A DNA stretch of 29,993 nt from CAYJKB01 sp964370625 (GCA_964370625.1 CAYJKB010000026.1:1-29993), one strand, 5' to 3'. Positions 1-8,271 are shown, numbered from the stretch's first letter. Notes: a model not told the origin generated them from the sequence alone. Made by a program: numbers and translations.

Positions 1-1532
1 TCCCACTCTATAGTACTAGGTGGTTTAGTCGTAATATCGTACACTACTCTGTTAATTCCAGTACATTCATTTACAACACGTCTTGAAATTTCTTCAAGAA
101 TATCATAAGGAATTTTAGCGAAATCAGCAGTCATGAAGTCAGTTGTTGTAACGCCACGAAGAGCTAGAGTATAATCATACGTCCTAAAGTCTCCCATAAC
201 GCCAACAGAACGCATGTTTGTAAGAACTGCGAAGTATTGATTAATACTTCTATCAAGTCCCGCTTTTGCGATTTCTTCACGGAAAATATAATCAGCATCT
301 CTTAAAATATCTAATTTTTCACGTGTAATCTCACCAATAACACGTATAGCAAGTCCAGGTCCTGGGAATGGTTGACGCCATACTAAAACAGGGTCTAGTC
401 CTAATTCTTCACCAAGTGCACGCACTTCGTCTTTAAATAATAATCGAAGGGGTTCAACGATGTCTTTAAAATCAACATGATCAGGTAAACCACCAACATT
501 ATGGTGTGATTTAATTACATGAGCATCACCAACACCGGATTCAATAACATCAGGGTAAATAGTACCTTGAGCTAAGAAATCAACAGAGCCGATTTTTTTA
601 CCTTCATCTTCGAATACACGAATAAATTCTTCGCCAATTGCTTTACGTTTAGTTTCTGGATCAGAAATTCCAGAAAGTCTATCTAAAAAGCGTTTTTCAG
701 CATCAACACGAATGAAATTAATATCCCAATCTTTAAATGCATTTTCAACTTCATCACCTTCATTTTTACGCATTAAACCATGGTCAACAAAGATGCAAGT
801 TAATTGATTTCCAATAGCTTTTGCTAAAAGAGCAGCTAAAACAGAACTATCAACTCCGCCGGATAAAGCAAGTAATACTTTACCATCTTTAACTTTTGCT
901 CGAATGTCTTCTGTAGCAGTTTTTGCATAATCAGCCATTGTCCAATCGCCTTTAGCATTACATACATTATATAAAAAATTATGTAACATTTTTGTTCCAA
1001 AATCAGTATGATTAACTTCTGGATGGAATTGAATAGCATATAATTTTCTATTTGCATCAGCCATAGCAGCACAAGGACAATCTTTAGTTGTAGCCAAAAC
1101 TTCAAAACCTGTAGGTAATTTGGAAATATAATCAACATGACTCATCCAAGAAATTGCAGTTTCAGGAATATCTTTAAATAATTCAGAAGATGTATTATAT
1201 TTTGTTTCTGTTTTACCAAATTCACCAACTGGTGCAGTTTCAACTTGTCCACCTAATGTATAAGCCATAAGTTGAGAGCCATAACATAGCCCAAGTACAG
1301 GAATACCTAAATCAAAAATTTCTTTGGAAATTTTAGGTGATTTTTCATCATAAACACTATTAGGACCTCCTGTGAAAATAATCCCAATAGGGGACAATGC
1401 TTTTATTTCGTCAATAGAAATAGAATATGGTTTAACTTCACAATATACATTACATTCACGAACACGTCGTGCAATTAATTGATTATATTGCCCACCAAAA
1501 TCTAAAACCAATACATATTGATGTGCTTTCAT
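1..1532 (-). CDS. guaA: GMP synthase (glutamine-hydrolysing), 3' end just cut by the window
   Basis: Converts XMP to GMP in the cytoplasm using glutamine and ATP. Read on the minus strand from ATG at 1532-1530, with an AAGGAG ribosome binding site about 8 bases upstream. The N-terminal class I glutamine amidotransferase domain has the nucleophile in GLCYGSQ (Cys83) and the His/Glu pair in FHPE (His170, Glu172). The ATP pyrophosphatase domain follows with SGGVDS at about 224-229. The C-terminal dimerisation domain ends in the family-typical PPSTIEW. The last glutamate codon and the stop lie outside the window, so about 511 residues are visible, close to full family length. It is transcribed divergently from the SLH gene at 1730. 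I see no purine riboswitch in its short leader. Confidence 0.97.
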   Translation of the reverse strand, partial: MKAHQYVLVLDFGGQYNQLIARRVRECNVYCEVKPYSISIDEIKALSPIGIIFTGGPNSVYDEKSPKISKEIFDLGIPVLGLCYGSQLMAYTLGGQVETAPVGEFGKTETKYNTSSELFKDIPETAISWMSHVDYISKLPTGFEVLATTKDCPCAAMADANRKLYAIQFHPEVNHTDFGTKMLHNFLYNVCNAKGDWTMADYAKTATEDIRAKVKDGKVLLALSGGVDSSVLAALLAKAIGNQLTCIFVDHGLMRKNEGDEVENAFKDWDINFIRVDAEKRFLDRLSGISDPETKRKAIGEEFIRVFEDEGKKIGSVDFLAQGTIYPDVIESGVGDAHVIKSHHNVGGLPDHVDFKDIVEPLRLLFKDEVRALGEELGLDPVLVWRQPFPGPGLAIRVIGEITREKLDILRDADYIFREEIAKAGLDRSINQYFAVLTNMRSVGVMGDFRTYDYTLALRGVTTTDFMTADFAKIPYDILEEISRRVVNECTGINRVVYDITTKPPSTIEW

Positions 1533-1729
1533 TAAAATACTCCTTTGAATTAAATTATATATATATTAAATTTTGCCACGTATTTAGAAAAAAAGCAAGT
1601 TATTTTATAAAATTAATATAAATGTTTTTTTATTCTGTAAAAATTAAGTATAAATATGTAAAATATTACAGAAGATATTAACACTATTTACTAAATTTAA
1701 AAATACACTTTTTATAAGGAGGAAATATT
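1533..1729. promoter_or_regulatory. Divergent intergenic region with a CTGTAA/TTACAG inverted repeat
   Basis: This 197-base AT-rich gap must hold the promoters of guaA (minus) and the SLH gene (plus). CTGTAA at 1635-1640 and TTACAG at 1666-1671 form an inverted repeat 25 bases apart, enclosing TATAAA at 1649-1654, a possible -10 for the plus-strand gene without a convincing -35. No guaA promoter with both boxes stands out. In sequence this AT-rich the repeat could be chance. Confidence 0.3.
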
Positions 1730-3016
1730 TTGGAAAGTAAAAATAGTATAAAGAAAAAAACATTTATAATTATAACATCATTATTAATATCATTTACATT
1801 ACTTTCATCAGTCACAGCTTTTTGGTGGAATACTAATTTAAATGAGAAAACATATGTAGTTTTTGCTAATGGTGCTGAACAATTTTATTTTAATGATAAT
1901 CATTTTTTAAATGCAATAGGGGAAACAGATAACAAACTTACTGGAATTATAATAGACGATTTACCTAATCCTTCACAAGGCGTATTGAAACTTGATGATA
2001 AAGTTATATCAATAGGTGAAGGTATTTCAATAAATGCTGTTGATAGATTAAGTTTTACTCCATTGCTTTTAGAAAATTCAACTTCAATTTCCTTTATCCC
2101 TATTTATAATGATAATAACATCAGTGATTCAGTTATTGAAGTTTCTATTGATTGTAGTTTGCCACAAAATAATGCTCCGATTATGTATCCAGCTCGAAAT
2201 GAAACATATTCTGGAATATTAATTGAAAGTGTGCTGAAAGCATCAGATGCTGAAAAAGATGCTGTATTTTTTAAGCTTGTAAATAAACCTGAATTTGGTA
2301 CAGCTGAGATTTCATCAAATGAATTAATCTATACACCTTTTGAAAATGTAATAGGGACAGAGATTTTATCTGTTGTTGCGATTGATACTGCTGGCAATAT
2401 ATCAAAACCATCAACGGTTACAATTGAAATCATTAAAAATAAATCACAAATACAATATGTAGATATGATAAACAATCCGTCACATTATTCAGCAATAAAA
2501 CTTCACGAATTAGATGTATTTACAGGGAATAAAATAGGTAAAGATTATTTCTTTAATCCAACTGAACAAGTATCAAGAAATGAATTTTTAGCTTTAGCAT
2601 TAACAGCTTTAGATATTGATATATCTGAAAATCAATCTTCAGTTTTTAGTGATTTTGAAAATATAGAAACTTGGGCAAAACCTTATGTTTCTGCAGCTGA
2701 AAGCAGTGGATTTGTAATTGGATATGGTGATCCTATAGAAAATAGAACAGTGTTTAATGGTCAAAATGCTATAACACATGCAGAAGCATTAGTTATCCTA
2801 GATAAAATTGCAATAGGTACACAGGTTATTAAGTCGGTCATGTTGCAAGATGAAGGAGTTATCCCTACGTGGGCAATTGGAGCAATAGCTAATTTAAGTT
2901 CTGCACAAATTATAGATGATAACTTAGCAGTAAATTTTGAAAATGATTATTTAACAAGAGAACAAGCATCGATGTTAATATATGATACTATAAAATTTAT
3001 TGATGAAACACAATAA
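1730..3016 (+). CDS. Secreted S-layer homology (SLH) domain protein with Ig-like repeats
   Basis: A probable cell-surface protein of 428 residues starting with TTG, chosen because AAGGAGG lies 7 bases upstream (1716-1722). The N terminus is a signal peptide: lysines at 5-10, a hydrophobic core at 11-28 and a likely cleavage after SVTA (about residue 30). Residues 43-140 and 148-235 look like two Ig-/cadherin-like beta-sandwich repeats; the second has the typical ASDAEKDAV, FGTAEI, YTPFENVIGTE pattern. Residues about 243-428 form three SLH-type repeats (FSDFENIETWAKPYVSAAES is the clearest), which in this family bind secondary cell-wall polymers. No catalytic domain is visible, so an architectural or adhesive role is only inference. 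It appears to be monocistronic. Confidence 0.8.
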   Translation: MESKNSIKKKTFIIITSLLISFTLLSSVTAFWWNTNLNEKTYVVFANGAEQFYFNDNHFLNAIGETDNKLTGIIIDDLPNPSQGVLKLDDKVISIGEGISINAVDRLSFTPLLLENSTSISFIPIYNDNNISDSVIEVSIDCSLPQNNAPIMYPARNETYSGILIESVLKASDAEKDAVFFKLVNKPEFGTAEISSNELIYTPFENVIGTEILSVVAIDTAGNISKPSTVTIEIIKNKSQIQYVDMINNPSHYSAIKLHELDVFTGNKIGKDYFFNPTEQVSRNEFLALALTALDIDISENQSSVFSDFENIETWAKPYVSAAESSGFVIGYGDPIENRTVFNGQNAITHAEALVILDKIAIGTQVIKSVMLQDEGVIPTWAIGAIANLSSAQIIDDNLAVNFENDYLTREQASMLIYDTIKFIDETQ

Positions 3017-3022
3017 AAACAG

Positions 3023-3071
3023 CTATAACTATTGTAATAAATTACAGTTTATAGTATCATTGAGATATAAT
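3023..3071 (+). promoter_or_regulatory. Promoter with an overlapping nested dyad, upstream of the small membrane ORF
   Basis: A -35-like TTACAG (3042-3047) and a perfect -10 TATAAT (3066-3071) are separated by 18 bases. Overlapping the -35 is a nested inverted repeat: CTATAA (3023-3028), TGTAAT (3033-3038), a two-base centre, ATTACA (3041-3046) and TTATAG (3049-3054). The short centre suits an operator or cruciform better than an RNA hairpin, and there is no T-tract of the kind a terminator for the SLH gene would need. Function is inferred. Confidence 0.4.
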
Positions 3072-3128
3072 GTAAAATTAACTTTAAAATACCCTTTTGC
3101 ATATATATGGTGTAAAGGGGTGTTACAT

Positions 3129-3416
3129 ATGTTTTGCATTCAAACTATCATAATTTTACTTTGTTTCTTTTTAATAAACTTATTTAAAAAGTATATTTTT
3201 TCTAAAAGAAACTTTGCTAATACAACTTCGAAAATTACACTTTTTTGTAATGGTTCAATTTATGAAACTCAGCAGGCAATTAAAACAGCACTTTATGTAA
3301 GAGAAAATTTTTTATTAGATGCTGAAATTTTAATTGTATTAACTAAAGAAATTAAAGAAGATGTAGTATATAAATTATGTGATGAAAATAAAATTAATCT
3401 AAATATAAATTATTAA
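3129..3416 (+). CDS. Small single-pass membrane protein of unknown function
   Basis: I do not recognise this protein. The ATG at 3129 gives 95 residues and has AAAGGGG 7-8 bases upstream; a longer in-frame reading from 3000 would overlap the SLH gene and lacks a ribosome site, so I reject it. Residues about 3-20 are a strongly hydrophobic helix (IQTIIILLCFFLINLF) followed by KK and further positive charge, consistent with an N-in anchor and the remainder on the far side or a cytoplasmic tail. The C-terminal 60 residues look alpha/beta, with a hydrophobic strand (AEILIVLT) followed by a charged helix. It sits 13 bases before recD2, so the two are probably cotranscribed from the promoter at 3042-3071. 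Confidence 0.6.
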   Translation: MFCIQTIIILLCFFLINLFKKYIFSKRNFANTTSKITLFCNGSIYETQQAIKTALYVRENFLLDAEILIVLTKEIKEDVVYKLCDENKINLNINY

Positions 3417-3429
3417 TAGGAAATGGTGC

Positions 3430-5682
3430 ATGGAAAAGGAATTATTGAGCATTACAGGTACAGTAGAAGCTGTTCTTTTTAAAAATGAAGATAATGGTTA
3501 CAGTGTAATTAAAATTCGTACAGATATAAATGAACAAATTACAGCTACAGGATATATGGCTTATGTTGGAGTGGGTGAAGAAATCATTGCTGATGGGAAT
3601 TTTATTACACATCCAACATACGGTGAACAATTTCAAATTGAATCACATGAAACAAGATTACCTGAAACAGTAGCAAGTATTTCTTCATATTTAGGGGCTG
3701 GTGTAATTTCTGGCATAGGCCCGAAACTTGGCGAAAAAATAGCCAAAAAATTCGGCGAAGATACATTTGATGTACTTGCAAATCATCCTGACAGGTTAAC
3801 AGAGATTAAAGGAATTACAGCGCAAAAAGCAAAGAAAATTTCAGAATTCTTTTTAACACAAAATGAAGTTCGTGCTATAGTTGAGTTTTTGGGTGAGTAT
3901 AATCTTCCGCTTGAAATAGCACCCAAAATTCATAAGCGACTAGGGTCATCTGCGATTAAACTTTTGCATCAAAACCCCTATGTGCTAACTGATGAATTCT
4001 TTGGAATTGATTTTGCAGTTATTGATGATTCTAGAGAAAATTTTGGAATACATGATGATGAACCTGTTAGAATAGATGCTGCTATAATATATATATTAAG
4101 ACATAACCTTGGAAATGGTCATACTTTTATTCCTATGAATAAACTTATGCCAGCTGCTGGAAATCTGCTTGAATGTGAACAGCTTATTATTGAAAGTGGA
4201 ATTGAAAGGCTTGCCGAAAAAGGAAGTATAACCAATGAACATATTTGTGGCGAAAATGCTGTATATTTAAAAGAATCTCATAAAACAGAAGACTTTTTAT
4301 CACATTATTTAACGTTAACTTATTTGTCAAAATATGAATATGATTTTAATGTAAATGATTTGATTGATGAAATTGAAAGAAGTGCAGGTCTCACTTATAG
4401 CAAATTACAAAAAGATGCAATATATTATGCAGCCACAAACGGGTTTATGGTTCTAACAGGAGGGCCAGGTACAGGTAAAACTACAACGGTTCGTGGAATT
4501 CTTGAAGTATTTGAAGCATTAGGACTTGAGACTGTGCTTGCAGCACCAACTGGCAGAGCAGCTAAAAGACTATCTGAGCTGTGTATGAGAGATGCTACAA
4601 CAATACATAGACTTCTTGAAGCGGGATATTTGCCTATGGAAGGTAATCTTGGATTTGCAAGAAATGAACACAATCCAATAGATGCTGATGTAGTTATTTT
4701 AGATGAAGTTTCAATGGTCGATATATTTTTAATACAAAGCTTATTAAAAGCACTTAAAGCTGGCACAAGGCTTATATTAGTAGGGGATTATGACCAACTT
4801 CCACCTGTTGGCCCAGGAAACTTTTTGCGTGACATAATAACAAGTGAAGTTTTCCCTGTTGTAGAGCTTGCTGAAGTGTTTAGGCAATCTAGCAAAAGTA
4901 TGATTGTTACGAATGCACACAAAATAAATCATGGAATAGTTCCACAAAGTGCAACGAAAGACGGAGATTTCTTTATTATGAAGAAAAAAGGTCAAGAAAT
5001 TGTTGAAACAGTTGTATCTCTTTGTAAAGATAGACTTCCGTCATTTTATGGGATAAATCCTGACCAAATCCAAGTTATAAGCCCTGCGAAGCACAAAGGT
5101 GTGGGCACTGCGATGTTAAATAGAATGTTGCAAGAAGCATTAAATCCCAAAGATGATAATAAAACTGAAAAACGGTTTGGTGATTTGATTTTTAGAACTG
5201 GTGACAAAGTTATGCAAATTCGAAATAACTATGAGCTGACTTTTTATAAAGACGAAGATGATGAAATCGGACAAGGTATATTTAACGGTGACGTGGGCAG
5301 GATACTGTATATTGATGATGATGAAAAGGTGCTTGTTATTCAGTTCGATGATAAAATCTATAAATATCCGTATGAAATGCTGACAGATCTTGAGCTATCA
5401 TATGCTATGACAGTGCATAAATCACAAGGGAGCGAATTTGACGCTGTAGTTTTAGTTATTCCTGAAACTGCACCGAAAAAACTACTTACAAGAAGTATAT
5501 TATATACAGCTATTACACGTGCAAAATCACTTCTTGTGTTAATTTCAACAAATGAAGTGATAGAATATATGGTAAATAATAACACTAAACATAAGCGATA
5601 TAGTGCACTGCGTGCAAGAATTGTAACGGAGAGTGGTTATGATGTTAAGTGCAAAAATCAAGGACAAAATTTTTCCGTCTAA
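3430..5682 (+). CDS. recD2: ATP-dependent RecD2-type DNA helicase
   Basis: A superfamily 1B 5'-3' DNA helicase of the RecD2 (RecD-like, RecBC-independent) family; 750 residues is normal length. Start ATG follows AGGAAATGG. The N-terminal OB-like domain (about 5-75) is followed by helix-hairpin-helix elements (ISGIGPKLGEKIAKKFG near 93-109 and EIKGITAQKAKKI near 125-137). Walker A GGPGTGKTT begins near residue 344, Walker B VVILDEVSMVD is near 420, and VGDYDQLPPVGPG (motif III) is near 452. The C-terminal helicase motifs are MTVHKSQGSEFDAV (about 660) and YTAITRAK (about 690). In the family it acts in DNA repair and mismatch-related processing. The end overlaps the start of the comF gene, so the two are translationally linked. 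Confidence 0.96.
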   Translation: MEKELLSITGTVEAVLFKNEDNGYSVIKIRTDINEQITATGYMAYVGVGEEIIADGNFITHPTYGEQFQIESHETRLPETVASISSYLGAGVISGIGPKLGEKIAKKFGEDTFDVLANHPDRLTEIKGITAQKAKKISEFFLTQNEVRAIVEFLGEYNLPLEIAPKIHKRLGSSAIKLLHQNPYVLTDEFFGIDFAVIDDSRENFGIHDDEPVRIDAAIIYILRHNLGNGHTFIPMNKLMPAAGNLLECEQLIIESGIERLAEKGSITNEHICGENAVYLKESHKTEDFLSHYLTLTYLSKYEYDFNVNDLIDEIERSAGLTYSKLQKDAIYYAATNGFMVLTGGPGTGKTTTVRGILEVFEALGLETVLAAPTGRAAKRLSELCMRDATTIHRLLEAGYLPMEGNLGFARNEHNPIDADVVILDEVSMVDIFLIQSLLKALKAGTRLILVGDYDQLPPVGPGNFLRDIITSEVFPVVELAEVFRQSSKSMIVTNAHKINHGIVPQSATKDGDFFIMKKKGQEIVETVVSLCKDRLPSFYGINPDQIQVISPAKHKGVGTAMLNRMLQEALNPKDDNKTEKRFGDLIFRTGDKVMQIRNNYELTFYKDEDDEIGQGIFNGDVGRILYIDDDEKVLVIQFDDKIYKYPYEMLTDLELSYAMTVHKSQGSEFDAVVLVIPETAPKKLLTRSILYTAITRAKSLLVLISTNEVIEYMVNNNTKHKRYSALRARIVTESGYDVKCKNQGQNFSV

Positions 5683-6286
5683 GTGTATATTCTGCAAAAA
5701 AATAATTACAGATACAGAAAATGCAGTTTGTGATGAGTGTTCTATTGAACTAGAAAATAAAAAACCAAAACAATCTTTGTATTCTTTAGAAGGCACAGAA
5801 GGAATAACTTTTCCGTTCTTTTATTCAGGAATGGTTAAAAAAGCCATGCTAGGATATAAATTTCATGGAAAAAAACATTATAGTGATTATTTTGCAAGCC
5901 AAATAGTAAATTCACTTTATAAATGTGATTGTGAATTTGATTTAATCACATACGTTCCGATTGGGTTTATTCGTTATATGGAACGTGGATACAATCAATC
6001 ATATCTATTAGCAAGATATATTTCTAAACAAATGAATATTCCGTGTTGTAAAACTCTTAAAAAATCAGCATTTATTAAAAGACAATCTGCAAGAACATTT
6101 GCTGAAAGGCGTTTAAATGTTAAGAAAGCATTTAAAAAATTGAATAAAATTAATGTTGAAGGGAAAAATATATTGATTATAGATGATATCTGTACAACTG
6201 GGTCAACATTGACAAACATAGCAGAGCTGTTAAACCTTCATGGTGCAGACAAAATTTATTGTGCCTGTGTTGCTCGTGTTAGATAA
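5639..6286 (+). CDS. comF: ComF family protein (zinc-finger phosphoribosyltransferase-like)
   Basis: ComF/ComFC-type protein of 215 residues. An N-terminal zinc-ribbon has Cys16, Cys19, Cys31 and Cys34. A phosphoribosyltransferase fold follows, with the PRPP-binding loop IDDICTTGST near 180-190 and the family signature ERGYNQS near residue 117. In competent bacteria ComF works in the handling of incoming single-stranded DNA; whether this organism is competent is not shown here. GTG at 5633 and ATG at 5639 or 5642 are all possible; I chose 5639 because GGAG at 5628-5631 is 7 bases before it. It overlaps the end of recD2 by 44 bases. No good terminator follows, although the next gene has its own promoter. 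Confidence 0.88.
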   Translation: MMLSAKIKDKIFPSKCIFCKKIITDTENAVCDECSIELENKKPKQSLYSLEGTEGITFPFFYSGMVKKAMLGYKFHGKKHYSDYFASQIVNSLYKCDCEFDLITYVPIGFIRYMERGYNQSYLLARYISKQMNIPCCKTLKKSAFIKRQSARTFAERRLNVKKAFKKLNKINVEGKNILIIDDICTTGSTLTNIAELLNLHGADKIYCACVARVR

Positions 6287-6311
6287 TTTACAAATTATAT
6301 TAAAATTTATG

Positions 6312-6340
6312 TTGAAATATCAGTTGATATAGTATATAAT
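6312..6340 (+). promoter_or_regulatory. Sigma-A type promoter of mreB
   Basis: TTGAAA at 6312-6317, a 17-base spacer, then a perfect TATAAT at 6335-6340. It lies 94 bases before the mreB start and implies a leader of about 90 bases. Confidence 0.75.
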
Positions 6341-6356
6341 TAATTTAACTATTGTT

Positions 6357-6377
6357 TTTTACCAATTCTGGGTAAAA
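6357..6377 (+). promoter_or_regulatory. Inverted repeat in the mreB 5' leader
   Basis: TTTTACC (6357-6363) and GGTAAAA (6371-6377) form a perfect 7-bp inverted repeat around a 7-base centre, starting about 10 bases after the expected transcription start. It could be an operator or a small RNA hairpin; no T-tract follows that would make it a terminator. Confidence 0.3.
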
Positions 6378-6434
6378 TTTCAATAATTTTTATACAAATT
6401 TTGATTACATAATCATAAAATATAGGGGTGTAGT

Positions 6435-7463
6435 ATGATTTTTTCACATGATATTGGAATAGATTTAGGAACAGCGTCTGTTCTTGTTTTCGTAAAAGGT
6501 AAAGGCGTAATTTTAAACGAGCCTTCTGTTGTTGCAGTTGATAGAGGTTCAGGGAAAATATTAAGTGTTGGTGCTGATGCACAAAAGATGCTTGGTAGAA
6601 CACCTGGTAACATAATCGCTATTCGTCCACTTCGTGAAGGTGTTATTTCTGACTATGAAATGACAGAAAAAATGATTAAAGAATTTATTAAAAAGGTTAT
6701 TGGCTTTAAATTATTCAAGCCAAATCTTGTTATTTGTGTACCTTCAATTATAACAGAGGTTGAAGAACGTGCAGTTATTGATGCTGGTATTCAAGCTGGT
6801 GCAAAACGTGTATTTTTAATTGAAGAACCTGTGGCTGCTGCTATTGGTGCTGGTATTGATATTTCAAAACCTAATGGTAATATGATTGTTGATATCGGCG
6901 GTGGTACTACTGATATTGCTGTTATTTCATTAGGCGGTGTAGTTGAATCTACTTCAATTAAGCTTGCTGGCGATAAATTCGATGAAGCAATTATAAAGTA
7001 TATAAGACGTAAACATAACGTTCTTATCGGTGAGAGAACTGCCGAAGAAATCAAAAAGAATATTGGTTGTGTTTATCCTCGTGAAGAAGAAGAAACTATT
7101 GAAATTAAAGGTCGTTGTTTAATGACAGGGCTTCCACGTGTGTTTACAGTATCTTCAACTGAAATTTTAGAGGCTTTTGAAGAAGTTACTTCTCGTATTA
7201 TTGAAACAATTCATGCAGTTTTAGAACGCACACCACCTGAGCTTGTAGGGGATATTTCTACAAATGGTATTGTTATGACGGGTGGGGGAGCGCTGATTTG
7301 GGGATTTGAACGCCTTATTTCTTCAAAAATAGGTGTACCTGCACGTGTAGCTAATGATGCTATTTCCTGTGTAGCTCATGGTACTGGTAAATGCCTTGAA
7401 ACTCTTGAAATGATGCAAGATGGAACTATGAATCTATCTCGTCGCCGTCAAATGATGACTTAA
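6435..7463 (+). CDS. mreB: MreB/Mbl-family rod-shape-determining actin homologue
   Basis: Cytoplasmic bacterial actin that forms membrane-associated filaments and organises lateral peptidoglycan synthesis. The 342 residues match family length, and ATG is preceded by AGGGGTG. The actin-fold nucleotide motifs are in order: phosphate-1 DIGIDLGTASV (6-16), connecting region IEEPVAAAIGAGI, phosphate-2 VDIGGGTTDIAV (about 153-164) and adenosine motif IVMTGGGALIWG (about 279-290). No mreC or mreD adjoins it, which fits Mbl/MreBH-like paralogues as well as MreB itself; the symbol is therefore family-level. It has its own promoter and terminator, so it is probably transcribed alone or as the end of the recD2-comF unit. 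Confidence 0.93.
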   Translation: MIFSHDIGIDLGTASVLVFVKGKGVILNEPSVVAVDRGSGKILSVGADAQKMLGRTPGNIIAIRPLREGVISDYEMTEKMIKEFIKKVIGFKLFKPNLVICVPSIITEVEERAVIDAGIQAGAKRVFLIEEPVAAAIGAGIDISKPNGNMIVDIGGGTTDIAVISLGGVVESTSIKLAGDKFDEAIIKYIRRKHNVLIGERTAEEIKKNIGCVYPREEEETIEIKGRCLMTGLPRVFTVSSTEILEAFEEVTSRIIETIHAVLERTPPELVGDISTNGIVMTGGGALIWGFERLISSKIGVPARVANDAISCVAHGTGKCLETLEMMQDGTMNLSRRRQMMT

Positions 7464-7478
7464 ATACTAATACTATTG

Positions 7479-7518
7479 GGTGTTTTATAGTCTTTTGCTT
7501 TAAAACACCTTTTGTTTT
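7479..7518 (+). terminator. Rho-independent terminator of mreB
   Basis: GGTGTTTTA (7479-7487) pairs perfectly with TAAAACACC (7501-7509) around a 13-base loop and is followed by TTTTGTTTT. The position, 15 bases after the mreB stop, fits. Confidence 0.8.
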
Positions 7519-7523
7519 AGAAT
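7495..7523 (+). promoter_or_regulatory. Probable promoter of the YcxB-like gene, nested in the mreB terminator
   Basis: TTGCTT (7495-7500), exactly 17 bases, then TAGAAT (7518-7523). The -35 box lies in the terminator loop next to the right arm, and the -10 overlaps the end of the T-tract. Predicted transcription start is near 7530, which leaves a leader of about 20 bases before ATG 7550. Confidence 0.5.
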
Positions 7524-7549
7524 AAAATAATTACATGAAAGAGAAAGTT

Positions 7550-8182
7550 ATGGAATATAAATTTAATTGTACAATGTATGACAAAGACCTTTTGAAGCCT
7601 CAAATTAGTCGTGCACTTCAACAAAAAACAGAAATTCAATCTCGAAAAAAATATCCGGATATTTGGGCAAAAAAAGATGCTCTTGATATGCGAGATAAAG
7701 TTCCTGTTGCAATATCTAAAAAGCGATTTAATAGATATCAAAAGTATGGTTTGTTTTATACAGTTTCTGGTAGTATATTATTTGTGCCATCTCTTACAAA
7801 TCCAATGAGCATGTTGCCACCTTTGCTTGTAGGTCTTTTGCTTATAATTTTTGGTGTTTTTCATTTAAAATATTTTTCTGATAAAGAAAAAGAAAACCAA
7901 TATGATAGAGCTGCGAATAAGCTGTTTAATAATCTTAAAGATTCAACTGGCACGGTATTGACTTTTAATGAAGATGGTATGTCAGACAGCACAGGCTGGG
8001 TTGTTCCTTTTGAAAAATTTGAGTTTATTTTCGCAACAAATGATGCATATGCACTTATAATCAATAAAAGCATTATGATTGTACAAAAGAAAGATTTAGC
8101 AGATGCTGAAAATGAAGATTTTTGGAACTTTATTGTTAAAACAGTTAATGATGATGATTTAGCTATAGACCTTGCCTTTTAA
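7550..8182 (+). CDS. YcxB-like two-helix membrane protein
   Basis: A 210-residue protein resembling the YcxB-like family, whose function is not established. Residues 1-65 are polar and basic. Two transmembrane helices lie at about 67-83 and 88-106, joined by a short proline-containing turn. The C-terminal region (about 136-200) has the family's beta-rich pattern: a strand with FNEDGMSDSTG, then WVVPFEKFEFIFATNDAYALIINKS and the MIVQKKDL strand. An ATG at 7535 in the same frame would add five residues; I prefer 7550 because GAG at 7541-7543 is suitably spaced and the predicted transcription start is near 7530. It stands alone between two terminators, so neighbours say nothing about its job. 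Confidence 0.7.
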   Translation: MEYKFNCTMYDKDLLKPQISRALQQKTEIQSRKKYPDIWAKKDALDMRDKVPVAISKKRFNRYQKYGLFYTVSGSILFVPSLTNPMSMLPPLLVGLLLIIFGVFHLKYFSDKEKENQYDRAANKLFNNLKDSTGTVLTFNEDGMSDSTGWVVPFEKFEFIFATNDAYALIINKSIMIVQKKDLADAENEDFWNFIVKTVNDDDLAIDLAF

Positions 8183-8233
8183 ATTTACTTATTTTCAACA
8201 TAGGTTAATCACATAACATAATATTTGACTGCT

Positions 8234-8271
8234 TAAGGCGACCATGTGCGGTCGTCTTATGTTATTTTATT
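8234..8271 (+). terminator. Rho-independent terminator of the YcxB-like gene
   Basis: TAAGGCGACC (8234-8243) pairs with GGTCGTCTTA (8250-8259), ten pairs including one G-U, around a 6-base loop; TGTTATTTTATT follows. ACATAACAT upstream and ATGTTAT downstream could lengthen the stem imperfectly. Confidence 0.75.

Noticed and set aside
1533..1729. Purine riboswitch controlling guaA
   Set aside because: The minus-strand leader is AT-rich and lacks the conserved three-way-junction core.
3000..3128. N-terminal extension of the small membrane ORF back to 3000
   Set aside because: It overlaps the SLH gene, has no ribosome site, and would run through the dyad and TATAAT promoter; ATG 3129 has AAAGGGG.
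4425..4766. Antisense open frame of 113 codons inside recD2
   Set aside because: Low-complexity serine-rich translation opposite a strongly conserved helicase core, with no ribosome site; a shadow frame.
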